Origin: Calycina herbarum
Taxonomy: Eukaryota; Ascomycota; Leotiomycetes; Helotiales; Pezizellaceae
Direction: 5' to 3'
DNA: 64,000 nt
NCBI GenBank assembly: GCA_001414485.1
Contig: LLEY01000011.1
Location: 310,001 to 374,000, forward strand
Positions 11,290-22,514 of this stretch are shown here, one piece after another (positions within the stretch are counted from its first letter, which is position 1; each line of letters begins with the position of its first letter). Below the pieces are notes generated by a model that was not told the DNA's origin, ran no database searches, and was given only the letters and a program-made list of their open reading frames with translations. The position numbers and the translations under genes are program-made.

Positions 11290-11660
11290 AATTCAACATT
11301 GTGCTAGAGAGTTAGAGTAATAAAACTAAAAGATAAGACTTACTGTACACCGTTCAGTAGCTAGTTTTTCTTATTATTCTCTCTTATCAGGAGTTTATTC
11401 GTATTATTCAATTGTTCTAAATAACTAGAGTAATAAAGATAGAAGATGAGACTCGCTTGAATAGCTGATTTTTTTATTATTCTTTCGTCTCGAGTCCATC
11501 TATTATATTACTGAATTGTTCTGAAATGCCAGGGAAATAAAAATAAAATATGAGACTTACTCGAATAGCTCTTTCAAAGCGTAAGATCTTTTTCGAGATC
11601 TATCTCAGTGCCTCTATTTAATTCACTCCACTATTCTAAACAGTTAGAAAATGATTCTTT
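11290..11660. repeat. Degenerate tandem repeat, unit about 110 bp, AT-rich
   Basis: Three full copies and the beginning of a fourth start near 11295, 11408, 11515 and 11630. Each begins with an ATTGTTCTAA-like segment, then agAGTAATAAAnntanAAnATgAGACTnnCT. The first two also carry a T-rich complement (TTTTTATTATTCT), so each unit could fold back. Copies are diverged and contain no reading frame. The rest of 11171-11893 is AT-rich with no other feature. Confidence 0.5.
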
Positions 11661-11893
11661 AATAGATATAGTTTAGATATACTCAATGATAACTCTCTCT
11701 CTTTCTTTGTTTTATTAGCTTATAATTAAAAGAGTTATACTAAAAGCTTCAAGAGAATTAAAACATAGCTTATAAGACGTCGGGAAATATAGTGGAGATT
11801 CAGATGTTATCTTACCTGAATAATAGAGTAACTCTGCTTGACCAGATACTACTTAGATATATAGATAAAGAAGTAAGTTTGTAATTTGATTTT

Positions 11894-13649
11894 AAGTGAG
11901 GGTTTTTGGTAGCTTGTGCCTTGAAAGGGACAACAAACACAGTAAGAGGCTCACCCTCTTATCTGCTTAAACAAGCTACTACTGCTTGTATTCTGTCGAT
12001 CGCCTACTTCGGAAGCGAGACCTGGTTCCCTGGGCGGGCCAGAGCATGAGGTAACCAGGCAGGGGGCATAAACAACCGAATTAGCCGTCATCTAACTCTA
12101 CTAGATAGAGTAGTAGCTAAGTGTGCTAGGATTATCCTCCCAGTATACAAAACCACTCCTACCTTAGTACTTCTTATGGAATCTGGCCTTCTAGCCTCTG
12201 AAATTGCTCTTATAGTTAGAAGCAAAGCACTTGAAGCCAGGACTCGACGACTCGACCCGACTCACCCACTGAAGCGATGTATAAATAACCCTTGCTCTAG
12301 AGCTAGGCTTATATACCGTGCCCGCGAAGCCCTCTCCCTCTCTGAAGAGATTAACCCTCTTCAAGACCCCCCATGGAATAGAGGCTTTAACCGGCAAGCC
12401 CGCCTTCTGGAGGTAGGGGGGCCTGACTTCGGAGGAACTAAGGACTCTTATAAAGCTAAATTCCTTGAATTCCTTGCTACTGTTCCTGCTACAGACCTAG
12501 TAGTCTTTACCGACGGCTCTCGCTTAGACGACAAGAGAACCGGGGGAGGCGTCTGCCTAACGAAGGGGGGAGTTATCCTCAATACCAAGGTCTTCTCCTT
12601 TGGCAAGGCACTAGAGATATACGACGCAGAGGCTAGAGCAGCCCTGCATGGTCTTGAATTAGCCCTGGCTTCCTCTTTCTGGTCATCGGCTAGGAAGTGC
12701 TGGATCTGTCTCGACAACCTCGAAGCTACACTATAACTGACCTACCGGTCCTGCGGCACTTCGTAAGAGACTTTTAATAGAGTTAACGAGTTAGCTCTAC
12801 TATACCCTGGGGAAGTCCAAACTATGTGGTGTCCTAGCCATATAGGTATCCAAGGCAATGAGATAGCGGATAGAGCTGCAGGGAGAGGCGCTCGGCTACC
12901 CCCTTCAAACTCTCTTCCCTTACTCTGCACTGCCACGCTTCAGAGAGAGGTTAAAGAGACAGGGGTACAGCTTGCAAAGAAGCTATGGAAAGCTACACTT
13001 CCTAGGCTGTATAAGAATCTAGGGCTCGATAGCTGGTCCTTGAAACCTCGGTCACTTCGCTTACTAAGAGAGGTCCTAGCTCGCTTAATTGCTGCTCGCT
13101 CCGGCCACGGAGACTTTACTACGTATCACCTTCGCTTCTCCCACCTTGACACGCTGCTCTCCTCAGGGGAGTGTAAGTGTAGAAAGGAGAAGACTCAATT
13201 TCACCTGCTCTTTTGTAGGCTTGCAAACAAAGCAGCTCCTAGGCTACTTGCAGAGGCTGAGAGGAATCCTCAAATACTCTTTGGCCCACACTATGAGGAG
13301 CTATTTCACAAGGTCTACTATAAGACGAAGTTTTATACTAAGATATGTCCCCTTAGATAGAGAAATCTTTCTCTCCTTTACCTTATATCTCTCTCTGCTC
13401 TCTACTCTCTGTTATTATATACTATTTTCTTATTCTAATTCAGAACAAGGGCTGCTCCGGAAGTGGGGCTTCTCTTTAAACTGTCTCTTGTAAATTAGCG
13501 TTCTTTCATTTACACCCCCTGTAGCCTAGGGCACCCCCCTAGCGTCATTTGCCCAACACTGGGACTCTTTTAGGACCTAGCCCACGCGAGCTAGAATCCG
13601 CCTGACGTTAAATAGAAATAAATAAATAAATAAATAAGTGAGGGTTTTT
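11894..13649 (+). mobile_element. 5'-truncated LINE (Tad1-like) with target-site duplication
   Basis: A 14-base direct repeat, AAGTGAGGGTTTTT, lies at 11894-11907 and 13636-13649. The insert between them ends in an (AAAT)n tail at about 13607-13635, the usual 3' end of non-LTR elements. The insert is about 1.73 kb and begins inside the reverse transcriptase, so it is a dead 5'-truncated copy. It carries only a few stop codons, much less damage than the 22.8-58.2 kb block. Confidence 0.85.
11909..13360 (+). pseudogene. LINE ORF2 C-terminal part: reverse transcriptase end plus RNase H
   Basis: One frame runs from the truncation point to 13360, broken by TGA near 12047 and TAA at 12734 and 12767, each explained by a C-to-T change in CGA or CAA. 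Order: reverse transcriptase thumb region (ACILSIAYFGSETWFPGR), then RNase H with VVFTDGSRLDD, the Glu-containing YDAEARAALHGLELA and CLDN, then WCPSHIGIQGNEIADRAA, the His/Asp end of the RNase H fold. A basic C-terminal region with a Cys-x-Cys stretch (ECKCRKEKTQFHLLFC) follows. This is the Tad1/I-type arrangement. No endonuclease or ORF1 remains. Confidence 0.85.
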
Positions 13650-14070
13650 TTTGTTGCACTTCACATTTTTCATATCAAGAGCTACTGTCGTAGCTACTTT
13701 TTTTACGAGGTATGAAGTTTTGTCGCAGTTCGCACTTTTGGATCAAGGAGTAATATTAAGTTGAGTTTGTTTTATTACGCTTTATACCTATGAAATGACC
13801 TCAAGAGCAAGGTTGAGAAATGGGAAGAGAAATGCGAGAGAAAAGCGAAAAGTCCTTTATCCTAAGTATTACTCTAAGGAAAGTAACAAAAGAAAACTTA
13901 GTCAACTCCCTTCAATAACAAAAGAAGTTTATAAGAATTAAATAATAAGAAGGAAATCAAAGGCATCACAGCCAAGGACAAATTTATGGACTTGCAGCAC
14001 AGTAGCAAAGAACCACCTAGTTGTGTTCTATAGTTGTAGGTTCCAACTTAGCCTACAATTATTGTCTGGG
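13650..14070. other. Spacer after the LINE
   Basis: AT-rich, with two related T-rich stretches containing GTTGCACTTC and GTCGCAGTTC. No gene seen. Confidence 0.35.
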
Positions 14071-14180
14071 TCGACAGCGTCAATTCGGTTGTTAAAGGAG
14101 GCCCCTTTTCGCCCCTATTGCTAACCGAATTAACGCTGTAGAAAAGGGGACTCCTTTAACAACCGAATTGACGCTGTCGA
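14071..14180. repeat. 110-bp palindromic (fold-back) element
   Basis: The 40-base left arm (14071-14110, TCGACAGCGTCAATTC...) is matched by its reverse complement at 14141-14180 with a single mismatch. The 30-base centre (14111-14140) itself contains a diverged copy of the arm end (CTAACCGAATTAACGCTGTA). It would form a long hairpin or cruciform. No flanking target duplication is evident. It could be a small fold-back transposon, a solo inverted repeat or a transcribed hairpin. Confidence 0.85.
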
Positions 14181-15378
14181 GTTGATGACAACCCAGCTCA
14201 AGATCCACGACACCTCAGCCAACAAAGCAACCCTCACTAACTGGTTCTTTCCTTCCAATTGCTATTGTAATCGCATTGACAAATGTCCTCAACATCACAG
14301 CCACACCCATGCGGCCTCTTCCTCCTTTAAATCTGACGTGCATAATTTGTTGCAAGTCGCGATAATTTTTAGTAGATAAACGACTAAAAATGAAGAGTAA
14401 AAATGCCATTATCTTTCCTTCTAAGACCTCGATTATATAGTTTCAAACGCGAAATGTTAGCCTACCCAAGTACCCTATATCGCATGAAGAAATAAACCTT
14501 ATCGCACCAATTGATGCGCATCTTTCTGGGATGAAGAGCAAGAAATTCTTGAACTTGCAAGGGAGGTGCAGAAAAATGACCGGAGTTGCACGTGACAGCG
14601 CCCATCTTCTCCCTCCCGATTGTTGAGAATAATGATCTCTTGAACTTGGAACAATATTTACCTTGTTGAAAGAGATATTCCAAGTGTTTAAAGAATCCCG
14701 TGGTGGAGCTGGTTTGCTCGAAGGGAGGCCTGACATTGATACTCGTCAATGACTAGACCGTCCCACTAGCTGAAGTTATCCGTGGAAGTTTCCAGCTCTG
14801 GGGGGTATGTCTGATATTAACTCTCGACAGTAGTGCGTCTTCGAACTTTGAGATCTTTCTTTGACATTGGAAAAGAATCACTTACCTCCAGCTTGACGAC
14901 GAAAATTGCTTCAGCAAGGGATTTCAATAGGAGGCTTCATATGCTGGCAGAAGCCCAGAATGATACAGGTATTTCCGGGATCGTAATGGAAGACCTGGTT
15001 GACAATCTCAAGGAAAAGGGGTACCTGGTATAACTTCCTAGAGCTTCGGCCATTTCTTCCCTGTGCACCTTCCACTTTGATACTGTTCGAAACCGTCCGG
15101 GGTAATTTGGTATTGTTCGAGGTTGCTTAGGAGAATGGAGAGATTAAAGTTCCAATTGTTCTAAATGCTCCGAGTTAATATTTCTGATTGTCCCAGAACT
15201 GCCAGAGCAACAAGAAAGGTACGTAGGTACGCTTGGAAAGGTGGCTGATGTTGCTCAGAGACAAGAGACCTCACTTGGAAACTGAGAGTGAAAAACTGGG
15301 TATTAATTGCATAGCAATAGCAATGGGTATAACAAAAGCAAGCCGCTGACCAAATAGGTATCCATCTCGCCACATCCC
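14181..15378. other. Spacer, possible gene fragment at about 14831-15033
   Basis: The + frame 14833-15033 (ending LVDNLKEKGYLV) lacks an ATG at its start but is preceded by CTCTCGACAG, which could be a splice acceptor. It may be the last exon of a decayed gene. Overlapping minus frames at 14443-14749 are not convincing. Confidence 0.3.
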
Positions 15379-15999
15379 TCAACACCCACTCGCAAAACTC
15401 ACCAATCTCACCCGCAAGCTCTCCTTCCCCTCAATCCTCCTCACCTGCTTCTCCTCAAACTCCCACTTTTTCCGATCAAGAACCCTATCCCGTCTCTCAA
15501 CCTCCCTCTCCCTTCTAGTCTCCAAACTCCTAGCATGTCTCTCATCCTCCTGTCTCCGTCTCATCTCCTCCCTCCTGGCCCTCATCTCAGCCTCTCCCTT
15601 CATCCTCGCCTTCTCCGACCTCCGCTTCCTGTCCTGTTTCCAAACCATCTCCACGATATTCCTCTGTCTAGCAACGATATCCTCCTCAATCTTAACTTTT
15701 TCGACACGATCGAGCTTCCTCTGTTTCCGAATCGCTTTCTCGTTTTGTTTCTGCCAGGCGGAGAAGCAGGGATAGCAGTAGGATGTTTCTTTATTGACGA
15801 TGGTTTTGCTTGCATTGAAGTAGGGACAGTGGGAGCCTTGGTAAGACGGGACTTCGAGTTTGGGGTCGTGACAGGATGTCCATTGGGAGGAGGTTGCTGG
15901 GTCGTCGTTGCCGCACCAGAAGCGCTGTATGGCGGAGGTGATATGGGTGCTCCATCGACATGACCAGTTCCTGCATTGGTAGATTTCGAGGTTGCACAT
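15379..15999 (-). CDS. Cys-rich N-terminus with long charged coiled coil (206 aa)
   Basis: The ATG at 15999 sits in the context CCGCAATG. Residues 1-105 contain about eleven cysteines and several Trp, starting MCNLEIYQCRNWSC and including SHCPYFNASK and SYCYPCFSAWQ, probably metal-binding. Residues about 85-200 are extremely rich in Arg, Glu and Lys (EKVKIEED, RREEMRRRQEDERHARS, RREREVERRDRV) and should form a single long helix or coiled coil. This layout is common among small fungal proteins of unknown function whose names I cannot recall. Overlapping low-complexity frames at 15535-16064 on both strands are byproducts of its codon bias. Function unknown. Confidence 0.6.
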   Translation of the reverse strand: MCNLEIYQCRNWSCRWSTHITSAIQRFWCGNDDPATSSQWTSCHDPKLEVPSYQGSHCPYFNASKTIVNKETSYCYPCFSAWQKQNEKAIRKQRKLDRVEKVKIEEDIVARQRNIVEMVWKQDRKRRSEKARMKGEAEMRARREEMRRRQEDERHARSLETRREREVERRDRVLDRKKWEFEEKQVRRIEGKESLRVRLVSFASGC

Positions 16000-16677
16000 T
16001 GCGGCGAGCAGACGTTTGGAGTGGTGGTGGTTAGGGTACTGGAATCGAGCTTGGGTATTGACAAACTGTCGGGATTGTTACGGGACTTGGCTGGGACCAG
16101 TGAGGCTATTGGGAGCGGGATAATTATGCGTGTTGTGATGGGTGCGTTGACCTTGGTGACGTAACGAATGTCGAAAGCTTTCGGATTGAAGAATTGTACT
16201 GATAAAAGTCGTGGTTGGGATGGGAGTGGAGAGATGTTTGGATGAAAAGAATGAAGCTAGAGCCAGCCCGAGGTCGTCGAAGAACTTGGGAGAAACATGG
16301 TCGCAACTGCCTTCATTGCATATTGTGGAGAAGGTTTGGAACAACGGCTGGTCATTCTCCGAGGCTTTTTGGAACAATTTGGATATCTTTCAGAGAAAGG
16401 GGGAAGGGGCGACTGGGAGAGGAGAGGTGAACATGGGCCGCAACGTCCTTCAATGGGTACTGTGCGTCGAGTGGTCATTTTTCGAAACATTTTAGAACAT
16501 TATTCCTTTGGGGGAAGGCGCAACTAAAAGGCGTCCACGATCAGTCGCAATGGCCTGCGAGAGGAAAACCCCGAGGCAAAATCTGTAGACTTTGAGAACC
16601 ATTGCTCGACAAGAAGATAAGAGCGCAATATAATCAATTATGCAAGGCTACTCACTACTAAGCTCTATTGCAGGCCT
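16000..16677. other. Spacer
   Basis: Upstream region of the Cys-rich gene and 3' flank of the dehydrogenase. Several overlapping frames on both strands have no consistent protein features. Confidence 0.35.
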
Positions 16678-17640
16678 TTACAAAGAAAATTTCTCTCCCA
16701 CCATCTCCTCGCCAAGTGACCACAGTCTTTCCGCACGCTCTTTGTTAAGGGCATAAGGCTTAATCTCTACTGGATCCGTCTGGATCTGACAATCAGACAA
16801 AAAGCAACTATCTCCAACTTCCAAACTGGGATCAAGTGCCGCTCTCAGAGTAGTAGAACATCCCTGCTCCAAACTCTTCATTTCTGGAATCGTTTTACCC
16901 TGCTCTCCGTAGCTTCCAACTGCAAGGTCAATCAACTCCGATGTCAAGTGCTTCTGTAAACCAGTTCTAATGCTTCCCGGGCACAGCGCAAAGCTCTTGA
17001 CTCCCTTGCCTTCCAGTCTTTTGTTCATTGCTACACTGAAGAGTATGTTGGCGGTTTTGGCTTGTCCATATGCCTTCCATGGCTCGTAGTCCTTCCCCTT
17101 ATTGAAGTCAAGTGATTCCCAGTTGATGTCTCCAAATGCGTGGCCACCGCTAGATACATTGACGATTCTGGCTCCTGGTCCAGCGGCGAGAATCTTTGGA
17201 AGGAGAAGGTTGGTGAGTAGAAAGTGTGAGAGGTAGTTTGTGGCGAATTGAAGTTCGTATCCATCAGCATTCAATTCGTAAGGGCAGATCATGATTCCAG
17301 CATTGTTGATGACCACGTCAATCTTTGGAACACTGGCATCGTCGAGGATAACCTTAGCAGCAGCTCTCACACTGGATATGGAGCTCAGTTCGACGGGTAC
17401 GAATTTGGTGATTATGGAGGAATCGATGCCGTGGATTGAATCGATTGTTGGCTGGATTTTTGCAATCGATCGTCCGAGGAGGAGAATGGTATGAGGTGAA
17501 GCATGAGCAAGAGCTTCAGCGGTTGAAGCACCAATACCACCTTTACTGGGGCCAGTGACCAAGAATGTACGACCCTTGACTTGAGATGGGAAATCAGAGA
17601 CGATGGTCTCGCCAGTGGTTTTATTGTTGTATTGTGACAT
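16678..17640 (-). CDS. Short-chain dehydrogenase/reductase (retinol dehydrogenase/WW-oxidoreductase-like)
   Basis: Intronless, 320 residues, full length for a classical SDR. The cofactor motif TGPSKGGIG is at 29-37, NNAG at 112-115, catalytic Ser in VNVSSGGH at about 160-166 and the Tyr-Lys pair YGQAK at 191-195, followed by CPGSIRT. The Gly-rich loop and the Arg after the second strand (LLGRS) suggest NADP(H). It is probably cytosolic: there is no signal peptide and no long hydrophobic tail. Closest in style to fungal RDH-like SDRs of secondary or lipid metabolism. The substrate cannot be inferred and neighbours do not form a biosynthetic cluster. Confidence 0.9.
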   Translation of the reverse strand: MSQYNNKTTGETIVSDFPSQVKGRTFLVTGPSKGGIGASTAEALAHASPHTILLLGRSIAKIQPTIDSIHGIDSSIITKFVPVELSSISSVRAAAKVILDDASVPKIDVVINNAGIMICPYELNADGYELQFATNYLSHFLLTNLLLPKILAAGPGARIVNVSSGGHAFGDINWESLDFNKGKDYEPWKAYGQAKTANILFSVAMNKRLEGKGVKSFALCPGSIRTGLQKHLTSELIDLAVGSYGEQGKTIPEMKSLEQGCSTTLRAALDPSLEVGDSCFLSDCQIQTDPVEIKPYALNKERAERLWSLGEEMVGEKFSL

Positions 17641-18644
17641 GGTTGTGAATTGAGTGGGTAGTGGTGCGAAGTTTGGTGGTTTGCTTGTTTGAGAAGTAGT
17701 GTGTGTTGGAAAGATGGTTGGGAATATGATAAACTCTTAGGATTGTCTGATCTCTTTATATCTCGAGGTGAGGATATCTTCACTCACCACAATGGCCCTC
17801 GAGCCTGTTTACTAACCCCTCTTAAGGTAACACAAACTCGGTCTAAACTGTGGATTTGTATCATCAAAGCTTTGAAATTAGTCTGACGGATTTAATTCCA
17901 GTCCGTAAAACGCCTTTGTGTTGATGAAATGCATGATTTCGAAAAAGAAATGGTTAAATCCGAGTGTCCGTCGAAGCCACTACACCGGGACCTCCGTCCC
18001 GATAAGCCACCCGCGAAGATTGCCATCGAAGCCTAGGTACGCCTGCGGAAAATACCAGCTAAACGGAGTGAGATGTGCAATTGGATTTCTAATAACCGAG
18101 CTTTGGAAGTAGAGGAGTGAGAGTGGTGCGCCATTCGTGGTGCAGAAGAAAAGACGGAGTTAAATTTCACTTTCGGGATGACGACTCCAGAGGGTCCGAA
18201 TAAAGCAGGTCGTTACCTGGATAGCAAGTTGGCTACGAGTAGGCTACGTTATAAGAAGGGACGAGGGTACCAATAATGATTGCAAAGCCGGTGCAGGTGG
18301 TTGACCTCTCCTCGCGGAGGGTGACGATGAAGATTTGAGTGGGCCTCATGGATCAATGTAAATCCGAGCCGATATCTCATCGCTCTCGGAATTCCTGGTG
18401 CAACCACCATCTCAATTTCTAGGAGTCATTCCAATGGAAAGAATTGTTATTAATCACTGCGCTTCGATATCAGAGGCAACTCCTTGCGCTTCTTCGAAAA
18501 CAATGCATGCGCCGCCATCCTTTTCCCCGAAGAAACTATGAAATCGGCGTAGGAATTGGACAGGATTTCTTAGTGGTAAGATCAAAGTCCATTATTCTCC
18601 CTACAAAAATACATACATGATCAAGAAACCCCAAACTTGTTGGA
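17641..18644. other. Spacer, promoter of the SDR gene
   Basis: Upstream of the minus-strand SDR and downstream of the gene ending at 18645. No credible frame, RNA or repeat. Confidence 0.4.
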
Positions 18645-19666
18645 CTATTCCTCAGTAGCGTCAAGGAAAGCATCCCAATACTCATCCCCGAGATTATCAT
18701 CATTGCCATACTCCTTGGATTCATTCTCCGCATAAGAACCCTCCAAAATATCTACAACCGCAATACGAGATTTATCTCCCTTCAGTTTGATCTCGTCCGC
18801 ATCGCCCTCCGCCTTATCCGCAGATACAATATCAACATTAATCCTAGTCCATTGTGCAGCCCAACCTCTCGTTCCCGGATATTTACCCGTCTCGTGAATG
18901 ACCGTTCCCGAAATATTCTTCTTCGACGAGTCGTCGGGGACTTCGAGGCCTACGACAGGTCGTACACTTCCACTTGTTGAGAGACGACGGATGGCAGATA
19001 TGCCGGTGGGATCGAAGGGTGCTTGTGTACCTGCAATGAAGGAGTGGTCTTTGGATGAGAGTTTGGTCCATGTTGCGTGTGTCATCAGGATCAATCCTGT
19101 CAACATCCAAATCTCGGGTTTTTGTTTCGATTTAGCGGCGAGGGATTCGGCGGCGGAGATGTGTGTGGAAAGCCATTTTTGGGCAGCGGGGGATTTCAGG
19201 GTGATATTTTGGAAGAATTTCTCGGGTCTGGAGAGATAGGTTTGTTAGTTGTGTTAGGAAGAGAGCGTGTGAGGAGGAGTGGTATACTCTTTGATCTCCA
19301 GCTTTGTCGATTTCTCGGAGGCGACGACTCGGTATTGATCTCCAGACTCGTGTCCAGAATCCTCATCGTCATCGGGTTCATCGTCGAGACTCTTTCCCAG
19401 TGTCAAGGCATAGTTGTTGAGAGGGGTTAGTTGAGCCCAGAAGGGAGCTGGTTCTGCAATGCTTTTTGATGGCATTAGTCACTACTGCTTGTAACCCATT
19501 TCCTACCTTGCAAGTAAAATACGCATACTCACTCCGTATATGCCTTTTCCTCGTACGGTTCTAGAGCTGTTGGAAGCTTGAAGTCGTGGACTAGGTTTCC
19601 CAGGTGGATATGCTTTACTTCAACGCCGGAATTGTAGGTGTAGTATGTTCCTTTTTGCTTGGACAT
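18645..19666 (-). CDS. Three-exon protein of unknown family (296 aa)
   Basis: Exons in gene order are 19666-19533, 19461-19288 and 19227-18645. Introns are GTGAGT...AAG (71 bp, branch CTAAT) and GTATAC...CAG (60 bp, branch CTAAC), and all phases join. There is no signal peptide or obvious membrane helix. Residues about 15-90 look beta-rich. An acidic loop (DDEPDDDEDSGHESGD) follows at about 73-88, then helices (PEKFFQNITLKSPAAQKWL) and a strong hydrophobic strand with amphipathic continuation (EIWMLTGLILMTHATWTKL). The C-terminus is acidic (GDEYWDAFLDATEE). The order strand, paired helices, long membrane-like strand faintly recalls gasdermin-like N-domains, but that is a guess from pattern only. 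Family not recognised. Confidence 0.8.
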
Positions 19667-20764
19667 TTTGGTATCGATTGATTGGGGGGAACCAATTGTT
19701 TATCGTGGATTTATGAGAGAGGTTGGAATTGTGGAGTTTGAAGTGCTTTGTAGAAAGTCCTTTATGAACAAAGGGTGGAGAGCTATTTTCCCCGCATCAG
19801 CTGCTTTACCCCGCATTTCGTTAACCCATCCCATCCATAGCGGTTTCACCACTTCCTCCATGGTCTTTTTTATATTCACTGAATAGCGGATCATTGGAAT
19901 GGTATATATATAAAGATCATGTTTTCCTGTTCCAAGTTACAATGCTCTCCAGAAAAGTTTCTTTGGTAAAGAACTGCCTATCAAGGGGGTTCGAGGGTTG
20001 GATTCGAGTACCTACAGTCTATGATATCAAACAAGAAGTTATGATTTGCATTCAATCATCACCTTTCTCTACGACTGATAACTATTGCTTCATCGATAGC
20101 TTCCATAGCAAGCCGTGGGCGGAACATTCAATAATTTTCTTTGTCATGTGATCAGACCGCTTTCCTGGAGAATCTTTCATTGAAGCTCTGATTCTCTTCT
20201 TTCTAAGGATCAATTCGAAAGGATCATGGGCTCTTCCAAGATGTGTGATATTGGTTCGTTTGGACTTTCAAATTTCCAAAGGAAAACGTGATAAGTAAGC
20301 CACGGCCACACTTGCGGCTGGAAGATACCTGGGAATTTTCCTGATCCCCTTCTCTGTACTTCAAGATTACAGAACTACAAATATTGTTCGAGATATTTTC
20401 CAACATTGATTTCCAAACCCCCCTCTCCTTCTAAGTGCCTTGAGATATTTCATCCATCTTTTAATAGCAGGTTGTGTTCAAAAGAAAGCCTTGTCTTACG
20501 TGAAAAGGCTTCCTCAGCCACACCCGGTTTTAACCCCTGTTATTCCGAATTGAGACGCCGGATTTGACTCCATACTTTTACCTGGGATCCCCCACACCAG
20601 GTACCCTTCTTCTCCAGCTTTCGTTCATCTCCCTTCTCCTTGCCAGTGGCCAGTGTTAATGAGTCAAATAAGCCAATATCTTATGCCAGAAGCTCGTTGA
20701 CAAATCTCTGACATTAGTCCCTCAATTCATCGTCAATGTTCCCTGTCGTTGCCTAAGCCTGAAA
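19667..20764. other. Spacer between divergent genes
   Basis: Shared upstream region of the minus gene starting at 19666 and the plus gene starting at 20765. Pyrimidine-rich leaders are visible near both ends. No other feature. Confidence 0.4.
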
Positions 20765-22514
20765 ATGGATTCTTCAAACACAACCAATACGACTACTCTC
20801 CAACAAGCTCCTCCCCGAGACCGAACTTCAAGAGCGGAATCCGAGTTTTCGGCCCCGGAATACCATATCACATATGGTCAAGATCATACTCTACAATGGG
20901 ATCCACCGGTCGGCTCGAAGGAGCTGGCTCTTGCTTTAAGCTATCACTTTCCGTTGCAGGTCGATTTAGCAAGTAAAATGCAAGCTGCCACGAGGCGATA
21001 CTTACGTCAGGAACGAGACAGTAAGAAATCGAAATCGAAATCGAAATCGAACTCTCCAGCTGAGGATGATCCGGTCGCACGTGATCCGGCTCCGAATCCC
21101 GTGGAAGAGGGGAAGGACAGTAAGGTTGGGACGTCAGGGTTGCAGATTTTGACGTGGGACTCTGGGATGAAGCAGTATAGCCATAAAACTAAAAGAAGGC
21201 GTTACGACAAAGGGGAAAGAGTCAAAGTTGCTGCCAACAGGGGATTCGCTTGTGATGTGCATAGAAGACAGAAAATGAAGGTATGTTTATCATAATCGTA
21301 TGTGTTAGTCTAGAAATTAACGAGAATAGTGTGATCCAGAAAGATGTTCTCGAAACAAACAGCATTTCAGTAGTCTCGAAGCTATACCACAAGTAGAAGT
21401 AAACACCAAACCGGAAGACACACCAATGGCAATGGAAGGACGTGATCCTTCAATCCACTCTCTAGAACCCTCTGTTCAGACCGAGAACACAGACTCAACA
21501 CCCCCACAATCCGATGGGCTGAGTTTATACTCGATCACCACCTCTGATACCTCCCAGACTTCCCCCAGGTGGAGCATGTCATCAGTCATGAATTCAACCA
21601 ACATGTCCTTCTCGGAAAACACCTCGGCGAACAACATTTTCAAAATGACCACGCCATCTCTTCATCCTTCAATACACTCTTCCATCCCGGGGAGCTCTCG
21701 TGCAGGACATGATTCCATCGGATCCATTTTATCAGCATACGATCTGGAGTTTCTTGCAAATCTACCAGATTACGACGTTTATCACCCTAACAACGATGAT
21801 CCGAATACCATGTGGTGGACACAAGACGTCCCGGTGCCGCAAGAGAATCTCCTCCGAGATGGATTCCTTCCACTCTCCTTCCCTACAAATCAAGACCCAT
21901 ATCAAAACCAGGACCACCAAGACCAACCACAAGAACACATAGATCCAAGAATAGAAGACACATCTTACATCCCACCTCCACAAACCTTCGACCCAACCTG
22001 CTGGCATTCAACTATCGAACCCCAAGACACAGAAATGCAAACTACCACTCAACCCTTCGAACCCTCACCCGGCACCCCTCCAGATCCAGACCTTGATCCA
22101 GACCTTGATCCCGACGCTCAAACACAACCACCCACAATCCCATTAACCACAATCCAAAAAACCACCCTCCTAAAATGGTGGGGTCGCGACCGTCTAGCAG
22201 AACCTCAACCACTCTCCCCATCCCGTCCAACCTCCTCTCAATCGTTAAACTCGCAACCTCGTTCCTCAAAAACACAAACTACGACCCAAAACCCACCTTC
22301 TGCGCCTTCATCCCCAACCCAGAAAGAGAATGCAATTCCTTCTTCGTCTTCGATTTCGGAAAGTCATACTACCAGCACAAGTACAAGTGGAAGTGGGACG
22401 ATGAGAGGGAGGAAGAATACGCTTGCTAGTAAGGTGAAAGCTGTGCATGTTCAGCCGCCGTTTTTGAGGAGGGGGTTATGGAGAAGTAGTTCTGCGGGGA
22501 GGGATGGGAAATAG
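20765..22514 (+). CDS. Two-exon protein with a C-H-C-C motif and long disordered tail
   Basis: Exons 20765-21280 and 21330-22514 are joined by a 49-bp intron (GTATGT...TAG), giving 566 residues. At the exon junction (residues about 162-183) the protein reads ACDVHRRQKMK then CDPERCSRNKQ. This Cys/His/basic cluster resembles short zinc-binding motifs in fungal putative transcription factors (AC-x2-HR-x2-K-x-KC-x4-C). The N-terminal part contains a Lys/Ser repeat (SKSKSKSKS, from a GAAATC microsatellite at 21026-21050) and a basic patch (KTKRRRYDKGERVKV) that could be a nuclear signal. The last 380 residues are Ser/Thr/Pro/Gln-rich, with a PDPDLDPDLDPD repeat, typical of activation-like disordered regions. 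DNA binding is inference. Confidence 0.75.

Noticed and set aside
5252..17640. Secondary-metabolite cluster with reductase and SDR
   Set aside because: About 10 kb apart, with unrelated genes and a LINE between them; no core synthase, transporter or P450.
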